Made by a program: the position numbers and the translations under genes. From NCBI GenBank assembly GCA_963753545.1, contig CAVWCQ010000008.1:930001-994000 (forward strand): a stretch of DNA of 64,000 bases, given 5' to 3'. The notes beneath the pieces were generated by a model, which was given only the letters and a program-made list of their open reading frames with translations, had not been told where the DNA came from and did no database searches. Below, piece by piece: positions 19,585-28,221 of this stretch. Position 1 is the first letter of the stretch, and each line of letters starts with the position of its first letter. This DNA comes from CAVWCQ01 sp963753545 (lineage in GTDB: Bacteria > Chloroflexota > Anaerolineae > Aggregatilineales > Aggregatilineaceae).

Positions 19585-20850
19585 ATGCACAAACAATCAT
19601 GGATCACCCTGGTTCTGCTGGGAGCCGTTCTCGCTGGCGTGCTGGCGGGAACCACCGTCAGCCGCGCCCAGGACGGCGACCAGACACAGGCGCTCGTCGC
19701 GGGTAATAATGCCTTTGCCTTCGACCTGTACCGTGCTTTGAGAGATACCAACGACGGCAACCTGATTTTCTCACCCTACAGTATTTCACTGGCCCTGGCG
19801 ATGACCTACGGCGGGGCGCGCGGCAATACCGAGGCGCAGATGGCCGGCGTGCTGCACTTCACGCTGCCGCAGGAAGAACTGCATTCCACGTTCCAGGCTG
19901 TCGATGCCAGCTTGCCGCGCACTGCCAAAGACGAAAAACCGGGCGGCACAGAGCCGGGCGACCAACCCTTCCGGCTGAATATCGCCAACGCGCTGTGGGG
20001 CCAGCAGGATTTCCCCTTTAAGCAGGATTATCTCGATCTGGTGAACACCTATTATGGGGCGGGCTTGCAGTTGATTGACTTCGCCGCCGATCCCGAAGCC
20101 GCCCGCGAACAGATCAACCAGTGGGTCGAAGATCAGACCGAGAATCGCATCCAGGACTTGCTGGCTCAGGGCACGGTCACGCCCATGACGCGCCTGATCC
20201 TGACCAACGCCATTTACTTTAAGGCTTCCTGGCAGGACCAGTTTAACGAAGCGCGTACGAAGGATGGCCCGTTTACGCTGTTGGATGGCAGCACGGTGAC
20301 GGTTCCGCTGATGGCCGACAGCGAATTTTTCGGCCATGCTTCAGGGGAAGGCTACGAGGCCGTCGCACTCCCATACGAGGGCGGCGAAATGGCGATGCTG
20401 ATCCTGCTGCCGGATGTGGACAACTTCGAGGGCTTCGAGGCCAAACTGGACGCCAATCTGTTCCAGACGATTGTGGACAGCATCAACTGGACGCAGGTAG
20501 ATCTCACCATGCCGCGCTGGGAAAGCACTTCCGACTTTTCGCTCAGCGATGCCCTGATCGCGCTCGGCATGGCGGACGCCTTCGATCCGAACGCGGCGGA
20601 TTTCTCCGGCATGGTGGAAGAAGGAGCCGATCCACTGGCGATCAGCGACGTGATCCATAAGGCGTTCGTCAAGGTGAATGAGGAAGGCACAGAAGCCGCC
20701 GCCGCAACCGCCGTGATCATGGAGGCAACGGCTGCCCCCGCCGAGCAGCCTATTGAGGTACGCGTCGATCACCCGTTCCTGTATGCGATCTATGATCAGG
20801 AGAGCGGGGCGATCCTGTTTATGGGGCGCGTCTTGAACCCTGCGTCGTAA
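19585..20850 (+). CDS. Secreted serpin (protease inhibitor)
   Basis: About 421 residues. A signal peptide (LVLLGAVLAGVLAGTTVSRAQ) precedes a full serpin fold with FSPYSISLALAMTYGGARGN, ILTNAIYFKASWQDQF and the C-terminal HPFLYAIYDQESGAILFMGR. The reactive-centre hinge reads EEGTEAAAATAVIM, the small-residue pattern of inhibitory serpins, so it should trap a serine or cysteine protease by loop insertion. The start ATG at 19585 follows AAGGAG by six bases. A second serpin gene follows ten bases after the stop. It is probably exported, perhaps to protect surface proteins. Confidence 0.95.
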   Translation: MHKQSWITLVLLGAVLAGVLAGTTVSRAQDGDQTQALVAGNNAFAFDLYRALRDTNDGNLIFSPYSISLALAMTYGGARGNTEAQMAGVLHFTLPQEELHSTFQAVDASLPRTAKDEKPGGTEPGDQPFRLNIANALWGQQDFPFKQDYLDLVNTYYGAGLQLIDFAADPEAAREQINQWVEDQTENRIQDLLAQGTVTPMTRLILTNAIYFKASWQDQFNEARTKDGPFTLLDGSTVTVPLMADSEFFGHASGEGYEAVALPYEGGEMAMLILLPDVDNFEGFEAKLDANLFQTIVDSINWTQVDLTMPRWESTSDFSLSDALIALGMADAFDPNAADFSGMVEEGADPLAISDVIHKAFVKVNEEGTEAAAATAVIMEATAAPAEQPIEVRVDHPFLYAIYDQESGAILFMGRVLNPAS

Positions 20851-20860
20851 CGGAGGAATA

Positions 20861-22012
20861 ATGGGCCGCACCGGGAAAGCTCAACAGGCGCTTGTTACAG
20901 ACAGCAACGCCTTTGCCTTTGATCTCTACCACCGCCTGACCAGCAGCGGTAATGCGATTTTTTCGCCGTACAGCATCTGGCTGGCACTGGTCATGACTTA
21001 CGGCGGGGCGCGTGGCACAACCGCGCAGCAGATGGCCGGTGTGCTGCACATCTCCCAGCCCGGCGACGACATTCACCCGGTTCTGCATGGGCTGGACGGG
21101 AGTTTGCCGCGCCGGGCCGATAACCAGTCCTTCCGGCTGGCGATCAGCAATGCGCTGTGGGGCCAGGAGGACTACCCATTCCGCCAGGAATATCTGGATC
21201 TCGTCCATACGAATTATGGCGCGGGCTTCCAACTGGCGGACTTTAAGCGCGATCCCGAAGCGGCCCGCCAGCAGATCAACGCCTGGGTCGAAAAACAGAC
21301 TGAGAGCCGCATCAAAGACCTGATCCAGCCGGGAGATGTCACGGCACTGACGCGCCTGATCCTGACCAACGCCATTTACTTTAAGGCGTCCTGGAAAACA
21401 CAGTTTACCAGGGGCGCGACTAAAACGGACACGTTCACGCTGCTGGATGGCGGTACAGTCAACGTGCCGTTCATGAACCAGACAGAGACCTTCGGCTATG
21501 GCGACAGCAAGCAGATGCAAGCCATCAGCCTGCCCTACGAGGGCAACCAGATCGCCATGTTGATCGTGCTGCCGCGCCCCGGACAGTTTGAGGCGGTTGA
21601 AGCGGGCCTGGACGCCGGGCAGTTCCAGGCGATGATGGGGCGGATCAGGAATAGAAAAGTGGCGCTGTCTCTGCCCCGCTGGAAAAGCGAGTTCACCGCT
21701 CGTTTGGGGCAAACGCTGCGTGACCTGGGGATGGTGGATGCATTCGATCCGGCTAAGGCGGACTTTTCCGGCATGGGCCAGGAGGGGGCGGAGCGATTGT
21801 TGATCAGCGAGGCCATTCACAAGGCGTTTATCGCCGTCGATGAGCAGGGGACCGAGGCCGCCGCCGCGACTGCCGTCATCATGCGCACGCTGTCCGGCTT
21901 CATCGTGGAGCAGCCCGTTAAGATGCGCGTGGATCGCCCGTTCCTCTACGCGATCTACGATAAAGCCAGCGGGGTGATTCTGTTCCTGGGGCGGGTGGTG
22001 AACCCGGTATAG
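20861..22012 (+). CDS. Serpin without signal peptide (tandem copy)
   Basis: A 383-residue serpin closely related to the gene before it: FSPYSIWLALVMTYGGARGT, ILTNAIYFKASWKTQF, hinge EQGTEAAAATAVIM, and RPFLYAIYDKASGVILFLGR at the C terminus. The hinge is of the inhibitory type, while the loop after it (RTLSGFIVEQPV) differs from the first copy, so the target protease probably differs. No signal peptide is seen: the ATG follows GGAGG closely and the protein begins MGRTGKAQQALVTDSNAFA. It would act in the cytosol, unless the real start lies in another frame. Confidence 0.93.
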   Translation: MGRTGKAQQALVTDSNAFAFDLYHRLTSSGNAIFSPYSIWLALVMTYGGARGTTAQQMAGVLHISQPGDDIHPVLHGLDGSLPRRADNQSFRLAISNALWGQEDYPFRQEYLDLVHTNYGAGFQLADFKRDPEAARQQINAWVEKQTESRIKDLIQPGDVTALTRLILTNAIYFKASWKTQFTRGATKTDTFTLLDGGTVNVPFMNQTETFGYGDSKQMQAISLPYEGNQIAMLIVLPRPGQFEAVEAGLDAGQFQAMMGRIRNRKVALSLPRWKSEFTARLGQTLRDLGMVDAFDPAKADFSGMGQEGAERLLISEAIHKAFIAVDEQGTEAAAATAVIMRTLSGFIVEQPVKMRVDRPFLYAIYDKASGVILFLGRVVNPV

Positions 22013-22057
22013 CCCAACATTCTATTCCGTTAACGAGTTTACGGAATAAAATAAAAC

Positions 22058-22083
22058 AACACGCCCCGAATTCGGGGCGTGTG
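22058..22083. terminator. Bidirectional intrinsic terminator
   Basis: A 26-base perfect palindrome with CGCCCCGAATTCGGGGCG at its core lies between the convergent second serpin and cold-shock genes. An A-rich tract precedes it and a T-rich tract follows, so it can stop transcription from both sides. Confidence 0.88.
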
Positions 22084-22109
22084 TTTGATTAGACAGGTTC
22101 AGATTGAAC

Positions 22110-22325
22110 CTAGCGGCTCAGGCGCTTGACCTCGCTCGCCTGAAGGCCCTTCGGCCCCTGGGTGACTTCGAATTCAACGCGCTCGCCCTCGGCCAGTTCG
22201 CGGTAGCCGCTGCCAACAACAGAGCTGTAGTGCACGAAGACGTCGGGGCCGTCTTCACGAGCGATGAAGCCAAAGCCTTTTTGGGCGTTAAACCATTTGA
22301 CGGTTCCAGTGATACGTTCTGCCAT
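22110..22325 (-). CDS. csp: Cold-shock protein (CspA family)
   Basis: A 71-residue single CSD protein. RNP1 is KGFGFIAR and RNP2 is VFVHYSSV; it starts MAERITGTVKWFNAQ and ends VKRLSR. It binds single-stranded RNA and DNA and melts RNA structure. The ATG at 22325 has AAGGA upstream. A strong TTGACA-17-TACAAT promoter about 150 bases upstream gives a long leader, as is usual for cold-shock mRNAs controlled by temperature-dependent folding. An intrinsic terminator follows the stop. Confidence 0.96.
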   Translation of the reverse strand: MAERITGTVKWFNAQKGFGFIAREDGPDVFVHYSSVVGSGYRELAEGERVEFEVTQGPKGLQASEVKRLSR

Positions 22326-22478
22326 TTGGAAGGGTCCTTTCCCTTGTAGATAAATAAGGGTCGATAGGGGGTGTAGGGATTGGAGCCGCTTTGGTTCAAA
22401 CGAAAACCCCGGCGTAGATGGGTCCAAGCAGGGGTTCCCGGTTTCAGCAAGTTGAACAGCTTTTCCACTACGCTTTTG

Positions 22479-22507
22479 ATTGTAGGAGAGCTACGGGAAA
22501 CTGTCAA
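22479..22507 (-). promoter_or_regulatory. Strong promoter of the cold-shock gene
   Basis: Minus strand: TTGACA at 22502-22507, a 17-base spacer, and TACAAT at 22479-22484. It implies a 5' untranslated region of about 145 bases before the csp ATG. Confidence 0.85.
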
Positions 22508-22606
22508 TAAGCAACGGGGAAAATCGCCAAACTTTTGCCACTCATATAGGGCTGCGTTATTATTTACGGATGCGAGTTTTCCAGTCCCATTAAAGAGCAG
22601 TGTATC

Positions 22607-23314
22607 TTGAGCATTCCACCCGTTGAACCCCAGATTTTACACAATGTGCCGCAGCCGCGAATCCGGCAGGAACGATCCTTTGTGCGCGAGTTGATCGAGA
22701 CGGTCCTGCTGATCGCCGCCATCTATGCCTTTGTCAATCTGGCGACGGCGCGATTTGTCGTGGATGGGCCGAGCATGCAGCCCAATTTTGAGACGGATCA
22801 GTTCATCATCGTCAGCCGACTGCCCTACATCCTGGGCGACTTGCAGCGCGGCGACGTGGTGGTGTTCCACTACGACGAGAAGGACGACTACATCAAGCGC
22901 GTGATCGGGCTGCCGGGCGAGACGGTGACGCTCTTCGCCGGGCGCGTGTATATCAACGGGCGACTGCTCGATGAGCCGTACATCAAAAAGCCCTATGTCG
23001 AGAGCATGTGCCGCAATCTCAACCAGATGGAGCGCTGCCAGTGGGTGATCGCGCCGGATGAGTATTTTCTGCTGGGCGACAATCGCAACTCCAGCCGCGA
23101 CTCGCAGGATGCGGACGTGGGGCCGATCCAGCGGGAACGCATCGTGGGCCGGGCCTTCATTCGCTATTGGCCGCCATCCGATTGGGGGCTGATCGAGCAC
23201 CCGCGCTACCAGCCAGACGGGCCAGCGATCCCAACGGCGACACCCACGCCACTTTATTCGCCAACGCCGTTACCGACTCCGGCGCAAATGGCACCAGCGC
23301 CCTATTATCCCTAG
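22607..23314 (+). CDS. lepB: Signal peptidase I
   Basis: A 235-residue type I signal peptidase that cleaves exported preproteins at the membrane surface. One N-terminal membrane anchor (LIETVLLIAAIYAFVNLATA) is followed by box B GPSMQPNF with the catalytic Ser, box D with the catalytic Lys in DYIKRVIGLPGE, and box E GDNRNSSRDSQDADVGPI. The C-terminal 35 residues are a Pro/Thr-rich tail, not part of the enzyme core. The start is TTG. A zinc-finger gene follows seven bases after the stop, probably in the same transcript. Confidence 0.95.
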   Translation: MSIPPVEPQILHNVPQPRIRQERSFVRELIETVLLIAAIYAFVNLATARFVVDGPSMQPNFETDQFIIVSRLPYILGDLQRGDVVVFHYDEKDDYIKRVIGLPGETVTLFAGRVYINGRLLDEPYIKKPYVESMCRNLNQMERCQWVIAPDEYFLLGDNRNSSRDSQDADVGPIQRERIVGRAFIRYWPPSDWGLIEHPRYQPDGPAIPTATPTPLYSPTPLPTPAQMAPAPYYP

Positions 23315-23321
23315 GAAGATC

Positions 23322-23642
23322 ATGAGCAATCCCTGTCCTGTTTGTCAGGTAGGCCGCCTGCGAGAGACGCGGACGGTCTATGTACGTGTGTATGAAGGGA
23401 CGATTGTCAGCGTCCCTAATGTTGAGACCCTGCAATGCGACTTCTGCGGCACGGCGTTTTACGATCCCGAAACGATCCGCAGCGTGGAAGTGATGATCGG
23501 GGAGGCCGGGCCGCCGCCGAATCACTTCACGCCACCGGCTGCGCCCGCCACCCATAAAAGCAATCTCACCGCAAAGAGCACGTCTTTGTTAGAGCAAAGC
23601 ACGATCGCAAAGGAAGAGCAAGAGAAAAACGGGGAAGAATAG
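23322..23642 (+). CDS. YgiT/MqsA-type zinc-finger protein
   Basis: A 106-residue protein with two CxxC knuckles (CPVCQVGRL and CDFCGTAFYDP) about 33 residues apart, as in the N-terminal zinc finger of MqsA/YgiT antitoxins; no helix-turn-helix follows. The last 30 residues (from about THKSN on) are read from a copy of the intergenic purine-rich repeat, so the ancestral C terminus was probably shorter. No toxin partner is seen. It probably shares the signal-peptidase transcript. Confidence 0.75.
   Translation: MSNPCPVCQVGRLRETRTVYVRVYEGTIVSVPNVETLQCDFCGTAFYDPETIRSVEVMIGEAGPPPNHFTPPAAPATHKSNLTAKSTSLLEQSTIAKEEQEKNGEE
23566..23632 (+). repeat. Short purine-rich dispersed repeat
   Basis: A copy beginning TCTCACCGCAAAGAGC and ending in AAGAGCAAGAGAAAAAC; it is read as the C-terminal tail of the zinc-finger protein. 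Confidence 0.65.
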
Positions 23643-23714
23643 GATAAGTCACCGGAAAGGCAACCTCGCTACAATCTAACAGTATAGAAATTCTGTCGTG
23701 CGAGGTCTTTTCCC

Positions 23715-24257
23715 ATGATCAACCTATGGCATAGTCTTCCCCCGGGGCCGGACGTTCCCAATACGGTCTACTGCATTGTGGAGATTCCCAAGGGCAGCCG
23801 GAATAAATACGAGTACAGCAAAAAAGCAGGCGTGATCAAGCTGGACCGCGTGCTCTACAGCCCCATGCACTATCCAAGCGACTACGGGCTGATCCCGCAG
23901 ACCTGGGCCGAGGACGGCGACCCGCTCGATATTCTGGTGATGGTCAATGAGGCGACCTTCGCCGGGTGCGTGATCGAGGCGCGGCCTGTGGCCATCTTCC
24001 ACATGCTGGATCGCGGCGATCCTGACGAGAAGATATTGGCGGTTCCGTCCACTGACCCGATCTTCAACGATTACCACGACATTGGCGACGTGCCGAAGCA
24101 CTTCCTGACGGCGGTTGCCCACTTCTTCGAGGTATATAAGCAGCTTCAGGGCATTCCGGTCACACCGCAGGGCTGGGAAGACGCTGCCGCCGCGCGCGCA
24201 GCGATCCAGACGGCGATTGACTCGTACAAAAAGAAGTTCCCTCCACAGATGGTGTGA
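23715..24257 (+). CDS. ppa: Inorganic pyrophosphatase, family I
   Basis: A 180-residue soluble pyrophosphatase that drives biosynthesis by hydrolysing PPi. Signature residues are IPKGSRNKYEY near the N terminus, YPSDYGLIPQT, and the metal-binding segment EDGDPLDILVMV with its three Asp residues, then DEKILAVP. Length and order are normal. The ATG lacks a strong Shine-Dalgarno site. It stands alone, followed by a long repeat-filled gap. Confidence 0.96.
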   Translation: MINLWHSLPPGPDVPNTVYCIVEIPKGSRNKYEYSKKAGVIKLDRVLYSPMHYPSDYGLIPQTWAEDGDPLDILVMVNEATFAGCVIEARPVAIFHMLDRGDPDEKILAVPSTDPIFNDYHDIGDVPKHFLTAVAHFFEVYKQLQGIPVTPQGWEDAAAARAAIQTAIDSYKKKFPPQMV

Positions 24258-24287
24258 TCCCTCCAAAGGTTTCTGAAGAGGGGCTTT

Positions 24288-24330
24288 AAATGCAGCAAAG
24301 TGGTCCGAAATGATCATTTCGCTGCATTTT
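24288..24330. other. Hairpin after the pyrophosphatase gene
   Basis: AAATGCAGC at 24288-24296 pairs with GCTGCATTT at 24321-24329, and the loop itself contains the palindrome CGAAATGATCATTTCG. A long imperfect hairpin of this kind may end transcription, though the following T run is short. Confidence 0.5.
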
Positions 24331-24397
24331 GTGATCATTTAGGCCCGGAAAAAATTATTTAGGGGGTTGGGCGGGCGGCGCGGCGATATAAGTAAGT

Positions 24398-24722
24398 GTA
24401 TTAATCTCCCCTCAAATCTGGCATTCTAACTTTGCGGAAAAATTAGTTGATCACTTCTTCTCGTGGGGATCAGCGAGATCATGTTTTTTCGATACCCTCA
24501 CCAACCATTCTCTAACCATTGGCCTACCTTGGGCGGGGTAAGCCTCAAAAGCCAAAGTCAAAAACAATATCACCGCGGAGAGCGCGGAGAACGCGGCTTC
24601 GCTAGGAAAAGCAAGAGAAAATAAGAGAAAAGCTGAGAAAAACAGGTTCCATGATCAGTATACAACAGATGGGGGGCGAAAAATACTCCTTTAAAGTTGA
24701 ACCTTAAATACTAATAACAAGA
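24398..24722 (-). repeat. Approximately 310-bp non-coding element, copy 2 (inverted)
   Basis: This is the reverse complement of the element at 10440-10748, with a somewhat longer purine-rich section in its middle. With the hairpin before it, it accounts for most of the 569-base gap 24258-24826. No open frame is shared by the two copies. Confidence 0.85.
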
Positions 24723-24826
24723 TGGGCATTTAATTAATTGGAGCGCGGCAAGCGGCGGGGGGTGCTGGTCGGCAAACAGGGGCGGGACTACAATAGCGGC
24801 GAGATGAGCGTTAGGAGGGTACTGGC

Positions 24827-26740
24827 ATGGCGGACGAAATCATGCGGCTGATTGAACAACTGAGCGATGCGGACCGGGAAAGACGCATCGAGGCGGCGCG
24901 GATGTTGGGGAAGCTGGGCGCTAGCGAGGCAGTGCCGGGTCTCATGGGGGCGCTGCACGATGCGGATGGTGGGGTACGGCAGAAGGCGGCGGTAGCTCTG
25001 GGACAGATCGGATCCACAGAAGCAGTGCCGGGTCTGCTTACGGTGCTTCAGGACCCGGATGCTGAGGTGCGGCGCGCAGCGGTATGGTCTTTGGGGCAGA
25101 TTGGGCACGCAGACGCTGTACCTGATCTCATCAAGGCCTTGAAAGACTCAGAAGATTGGGTCCGGCGCGCGGCAGCAACAGCACTGGGGCAAATTGCCGA
25201 TTCGCGCGCGGTTGAGCCTCTGGGCCGGATGGTGCTTGACCGGGAGCAGCGATCCATTGTACGTATTTTCGCGGCACGAGCACTCGGCGAGATCGGTGAT
25301 CCACAGGGCACGGAATATCTCAACGAGGCGCTCAAAACCGATCCCGAATCTGGCGTAAAGGATGCCGTAACGCAAGCTCAAAAACAGATTCAGGTTTCAA
25401 CCCGCAAACGGATTGCCACTGGCGATTTAGATATACCGGCATTCCTACGGCGACGCGATGAAGCCTCCCAGCAAGAACAAAAGCCTATACCGGAGCAAGA
25501 GGATGGTGTCTCCTTTGGCAGTTACCAACCTTCTGACGACTATACCAAAGAAGATCTGTCGACGTGGAGCAGGCGCGTCCTGTTCCGTCTGGGGGGGCGC
25601 AACCCACTGAAGAATCGCCAAAGCAAGAAAAGGATAAAGTTTCACCCCCGCCAGAGTACCGAGAACGGGCTGAACAAGCGAAATCGGCGTCTGACACGCC
25701 GCTCGCGACGCCGCCCGCCGAAGGTTCCGATGTACTGCTGCCGTCAGCGCCCACCTATGCTCCGCCGCCCGTCTATCCGCAAGTTGCTCCTGCCGCGCCG
25801 CGAGGTGGGGGAGTAGGGCCGCAGATATCGCTGCCAAGCCTGCCCAAGCCGAGAGCCAGGAAAAAATCAGATGCGGCATCGGCAGGGAAAGCCAGTCACC
25901 CCGCCGCATTTTTCCGCCTATTATCCGTCGAGCGTGGGGCCGAAACGATCTTATGCGCTGATGGCGTTCGTCCACCTGGAGTCGGCGCGCGATCAGGTGC
26001 GGGAGGTCGCGGCGGGATTTGTCGATCTGATGGGCGGGCAGCAAAAAAGCGAGTCGACGCCGAGCACGATCAAAATTGACGTGGGGAGCCTGATCACGTT
26101 TGTACCGCACATTGCCGGGATCACGTTTACCCCTGCGGAACAGGTCGCCATCTGGAATCCGCCGTACCAGAGCGTGACATTCCCATTCACTACGCCCGCC
26201 GATCTGAAAGCGGATCTCGAAGGGCGAATCCAGGTGTATCACGGGCCGCTGATCGTGGGGGAAATCCCGGTGCGGATGGCGGTTCAGGTGAAGGCGGCAG
26301 CAAGCAAACTCGACGCGGAGAGCGATCTCGAACAGTTTGATCCGGTGTTCGCGTCCTATTCGCACAAAGACACGCCCGTGATGGAATACTTCCGGCGGGC
26401 ACGGGAGAACATGGGCCAGAGGATGCTGGTCGATGTCTACGATCTACGGGCGGGCGATCACTGGGCACCGCGATTGCTGGAAATGATCGATGAGTGCGCG
26501 GTTTTCCAACTGTTCTGGAGCCGTCACAGCGCCCAGTCCGCTTACTGCCGCCAGGAGTGGGAACACGCGCTGCGGTGTACGTCGGATCGGGTGCGGTTTA
26601 TCCGGCCTGTGTGGTGGGAGCCGCCGATGCCATCCCCGCCGCCCGAACTGGCTGAGCTGCACTTCCAGCGGGTGGCGATTCCGGCAGCGACGCGGTTCCA
26701 GTTGTCGCTGGCGCGGATCAAAGTGTTGTTTGGGAGATAG
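24827..26740 (+). CDS. HEAT-repeat protein with C-terminal TIR domain (two frame breaks)
   Basis: Five PBS-lyase/HEAT repeats of about 31 residues (for example GSTEAVPGLLTVLQDPDAEVRRAAVWSLGQI shortened as AEVRRAAVWSLGQI) form residues 1-165. A charged, Pro-rich linker follows in a second frame after a break at about 25565, then after a second break at about 25880 a middle domain (SYALMAFVHLESA) and a TIR domain starting DPVFASYSHKD and containing LVDVYDLRAGDHW and YCRQEWEHAL, whose first Glu aligns with the catalytic Glu of NAD-cleaving TIR proteins. Repairing two single-base indels gives one protein of about 637 residues. Sensor-plus-TIR designs suggest stress or phage-defence signalling; this is inference. 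Confidence 0.78.
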
Positions 26741-26749
26741 AAAAGACAA

Positions 26750-26832
26750 ATTTCACCGCGGAGAACGCGGAGAGCGCAGAGAAAAGCAAGAGAGAAAAAC
26801 AAAAAAAGGGCGCGGCAAGCAGCGCCCCTACG
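26750..26832 (+). repeat. Purine-rich repeat followed by hairpin element
   Basis: A copy of the TTCACCGCGGAGAACGCGG element is directly followed by GGGCGCGGCAAGCAGCGCCC, a member of the GTAGGGGCG hairpin family in reverse orientation. Both lie between the convergent TIR and PEBP genes. Confidence 0.7.
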
Positions 26833-26845
26833 GGTTGTGGAAATT

Positions 26846-27328
26846 TTAGACGCGGGTTGTTTTGCGCTCGAAGCGGCCCACCAGTTGAGCCTGGGCGATG
26901 ACGTGTTCGGTCATGGCGGCGATAATCTCCGCCTTGCTGAGGCCGGGCGGCAGGTGATCGAGTGTCGTATCCAGGGCGTAGATCGTGAAAAAGTAGCGGT
27001 GCGGGCCGTGTCCTGGTGGGGGACAGGGGCCGCCGTAGCCGATTTTGCCGAAGTCGTTTTTACCCTGGCGGCTGCCATCGGACAGTTCGGGGTCTTTTTC
27101 GACATTGATCGGCAGGCCGCGCACATTCCCCGGCAGATTATAGAGCACCCAGTGAACGAACGTCCCGCGCGGCGCGTCGGGATCGTCCATAATGAGCGTA
27201 AAGCTTTTGGTTCCCTCCGGCACACTGCCCCAGGTAAGCGTTGGAGATAGGTCCTGGCCCTCGCAGGTGAACCTGACGGGAATGATATCGTCTGGCATGA
27301 TATCGCTGCTGTGAAGCACAAAGTCCAT
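26846..27328 (-). CDS. PEBP family protein (YbhB/YbcL type)
   Basis: A 160-residue phosphatidylethanolamine-binding-like protein. The ligand-pocket motifs are visible: FTLIMDDPDAPRGTFVHWVL and GPCPPPGHGPHRYFFTIYALD. The length is normal for the cytosolic bacterial group. The biochemical role of bacterial members is not settled. The ATG has GGAGAG upstream. A RidA-family gene lies 47 bases before it on the same strand, so the two may be cotranscribed. Confidence 0.92.
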   Translation of the reverse strand: MDFVLHSSDIMPDDIIPVRFTCEGQDLSPTLTWGSVPEGTKSFTLIMDDPDAPRGTFVHWVLYNLPGNVRGLPINVEKDPELSDGSRQGKNDFGKIGYGGPCPPPGHGPHRYFFTIYALDTTLDHLPPGLSKAEIIAAMTEHVIAQAQLVGRFERKTTRV

Positions 27329-27375
27329 GAGATTCTCTCCTTATCCTACTCATGCTCGTTGATCGGCGGCTGAAC

Positions 27376-27804
27376 TCAGCTTGACAGGGGAACGACAGCA
27401 ACTGCTTCAATCCCGACCAGATAGTCCGGCGTGATCTGCCTGACAAACACGACCGTGTTCGCTGGCGGATTCGGGCGACTGCCCCACCAGCGCATCCCGG
27501 CCTCAACTGCGGGTTGGATGGGCTGCCCTTCCACCACGTAGATTCTCCACAGGACGATATGTTCGCGTGTCGCCCCACCTGCTTGCAAGCACAGATCGAT
27601 GTTTTTGAGCACCTGATCGGTCTGGGCGGCAATATCACCTTTGCCAATGATGCTGCCCGACCCATCCACCGCATTCTGCATGCCAATATACAGGGTTTTG
27701 ACCGGACCCGATACGACTACCGCCTGAGTGAAGGCGGGATTCCGGCTCAGACCATCCGGGTTCAGATGCTGCACCAGTCCTTGAGCCGATATGTTGTTTG
27801 GCAT
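27376..27804 (-). CDS. RidA/YjgF family protein
   Basis: A 142-residue protein with the Rid fold: NPAFTQAVVVSG, IAAQTDQVLKNIDLCLQAGGA, and C-terminal PPANTVVFVRQITPDYLVGIEAVAV. The Arg that binds the carboxylate of enamine or imine substrates in RidA is replaced around this region (FVRQI keeps an Arg nearby), so it is safer to call it a Rid-family member than a proven deaminase. Promoter and Shine-Dalgarno signals are weak. Confidence 0.88.
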   Translation of the reverse strand: MPNNISAQGLVQHLNPDGLSRNPAFTQAVVVSGPVKTLYIGMQNAVDGSGSIIGKGDIAAQTDQVLKNIDLCLQAGGATREHIVLWRIYVVEGQPIQPAVEAGMRWWGSRPNPPANTVVFVRQITPDYLVGIEAVAVVPLSS

Positions 27805-27860
27805 GTTTCACGTTCCTTTACTCTATCGCCGTGATCACGACGCAATCTAAAAACACAGAG

Positions 27861-28064
27861 CAACCAGTCCGTATATTGATTGTAGGGGAGAACGGGATCG
27901 GAAAGGTAAGTGCAGAGTTCAGCGACCGGGAACTCGAAGTGCTGCGGCTGGTGGTGAGCATTGGAACGGTCAAGAAACATCTCAACACTATTTTTGGCAA
28001 ACTTCATGTGCGGAGCCGCACGCAGGCCGCCGCCCGGGCTAAACAGTTAAACCTGCTGCGCTAA
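27861..28064 (+). pseudogene. Relic of a NarL/LuxR-type response regulator
   Basis: The frame starts like a receiver (VRILIVGENG), jumps to FSDRELEVLRLV, the first helix of a LuxR-type helix-turn-helix, and then straight to VSIGTVKKHLNTIFGKLHVR, the recognition helix. Most of the receiver and about 14 residues of the DNA-binding domain (the helix usually carrying NQEIA) are missing. The second gap lies between two LV-VS-like segments and looks like an in-frame deletion. It cannot work as a normal regulator. Confidence 0.65.
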
Positions 28065-28170
28065 AAAATCAACCCCAAAATCAACCCCCGAATTCATCTT
28101 TAGGTTACTGACTCGCTTACCGCCTGTCTGCTAAGGTGAACTAACCGACCAGCAGAACAGGAGTGCAGCC

Positions 28171-28221
28171 ATGAAGTTCATCAAACCTATTTTCCTGTTG
28201 ATCCCCGGAATGGCGTTATGA
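28171..28221 (+). CDS. Possible 16-residue leader peptide
   Basis: ATG at 28171 is preceded by AGGAG at good spacing and encodes MKFIKPIFLLIPGMAL. Its TGA overlaps the ATG of the next gene (ATGA). It may be a translated leader coupling translation of the next gene, or the true N terminus of that gene displaced by an indel. Confidence 0.4.
   Translation: MKFIKPIFLLIPGMAL

Noticed and set aside
24258..24330. A riboswitch after the pyrophosphatase gene
   Set aside because: The hairpin follows a stop codon and precedes no gene closely; a terminator or repeat end is simpler.
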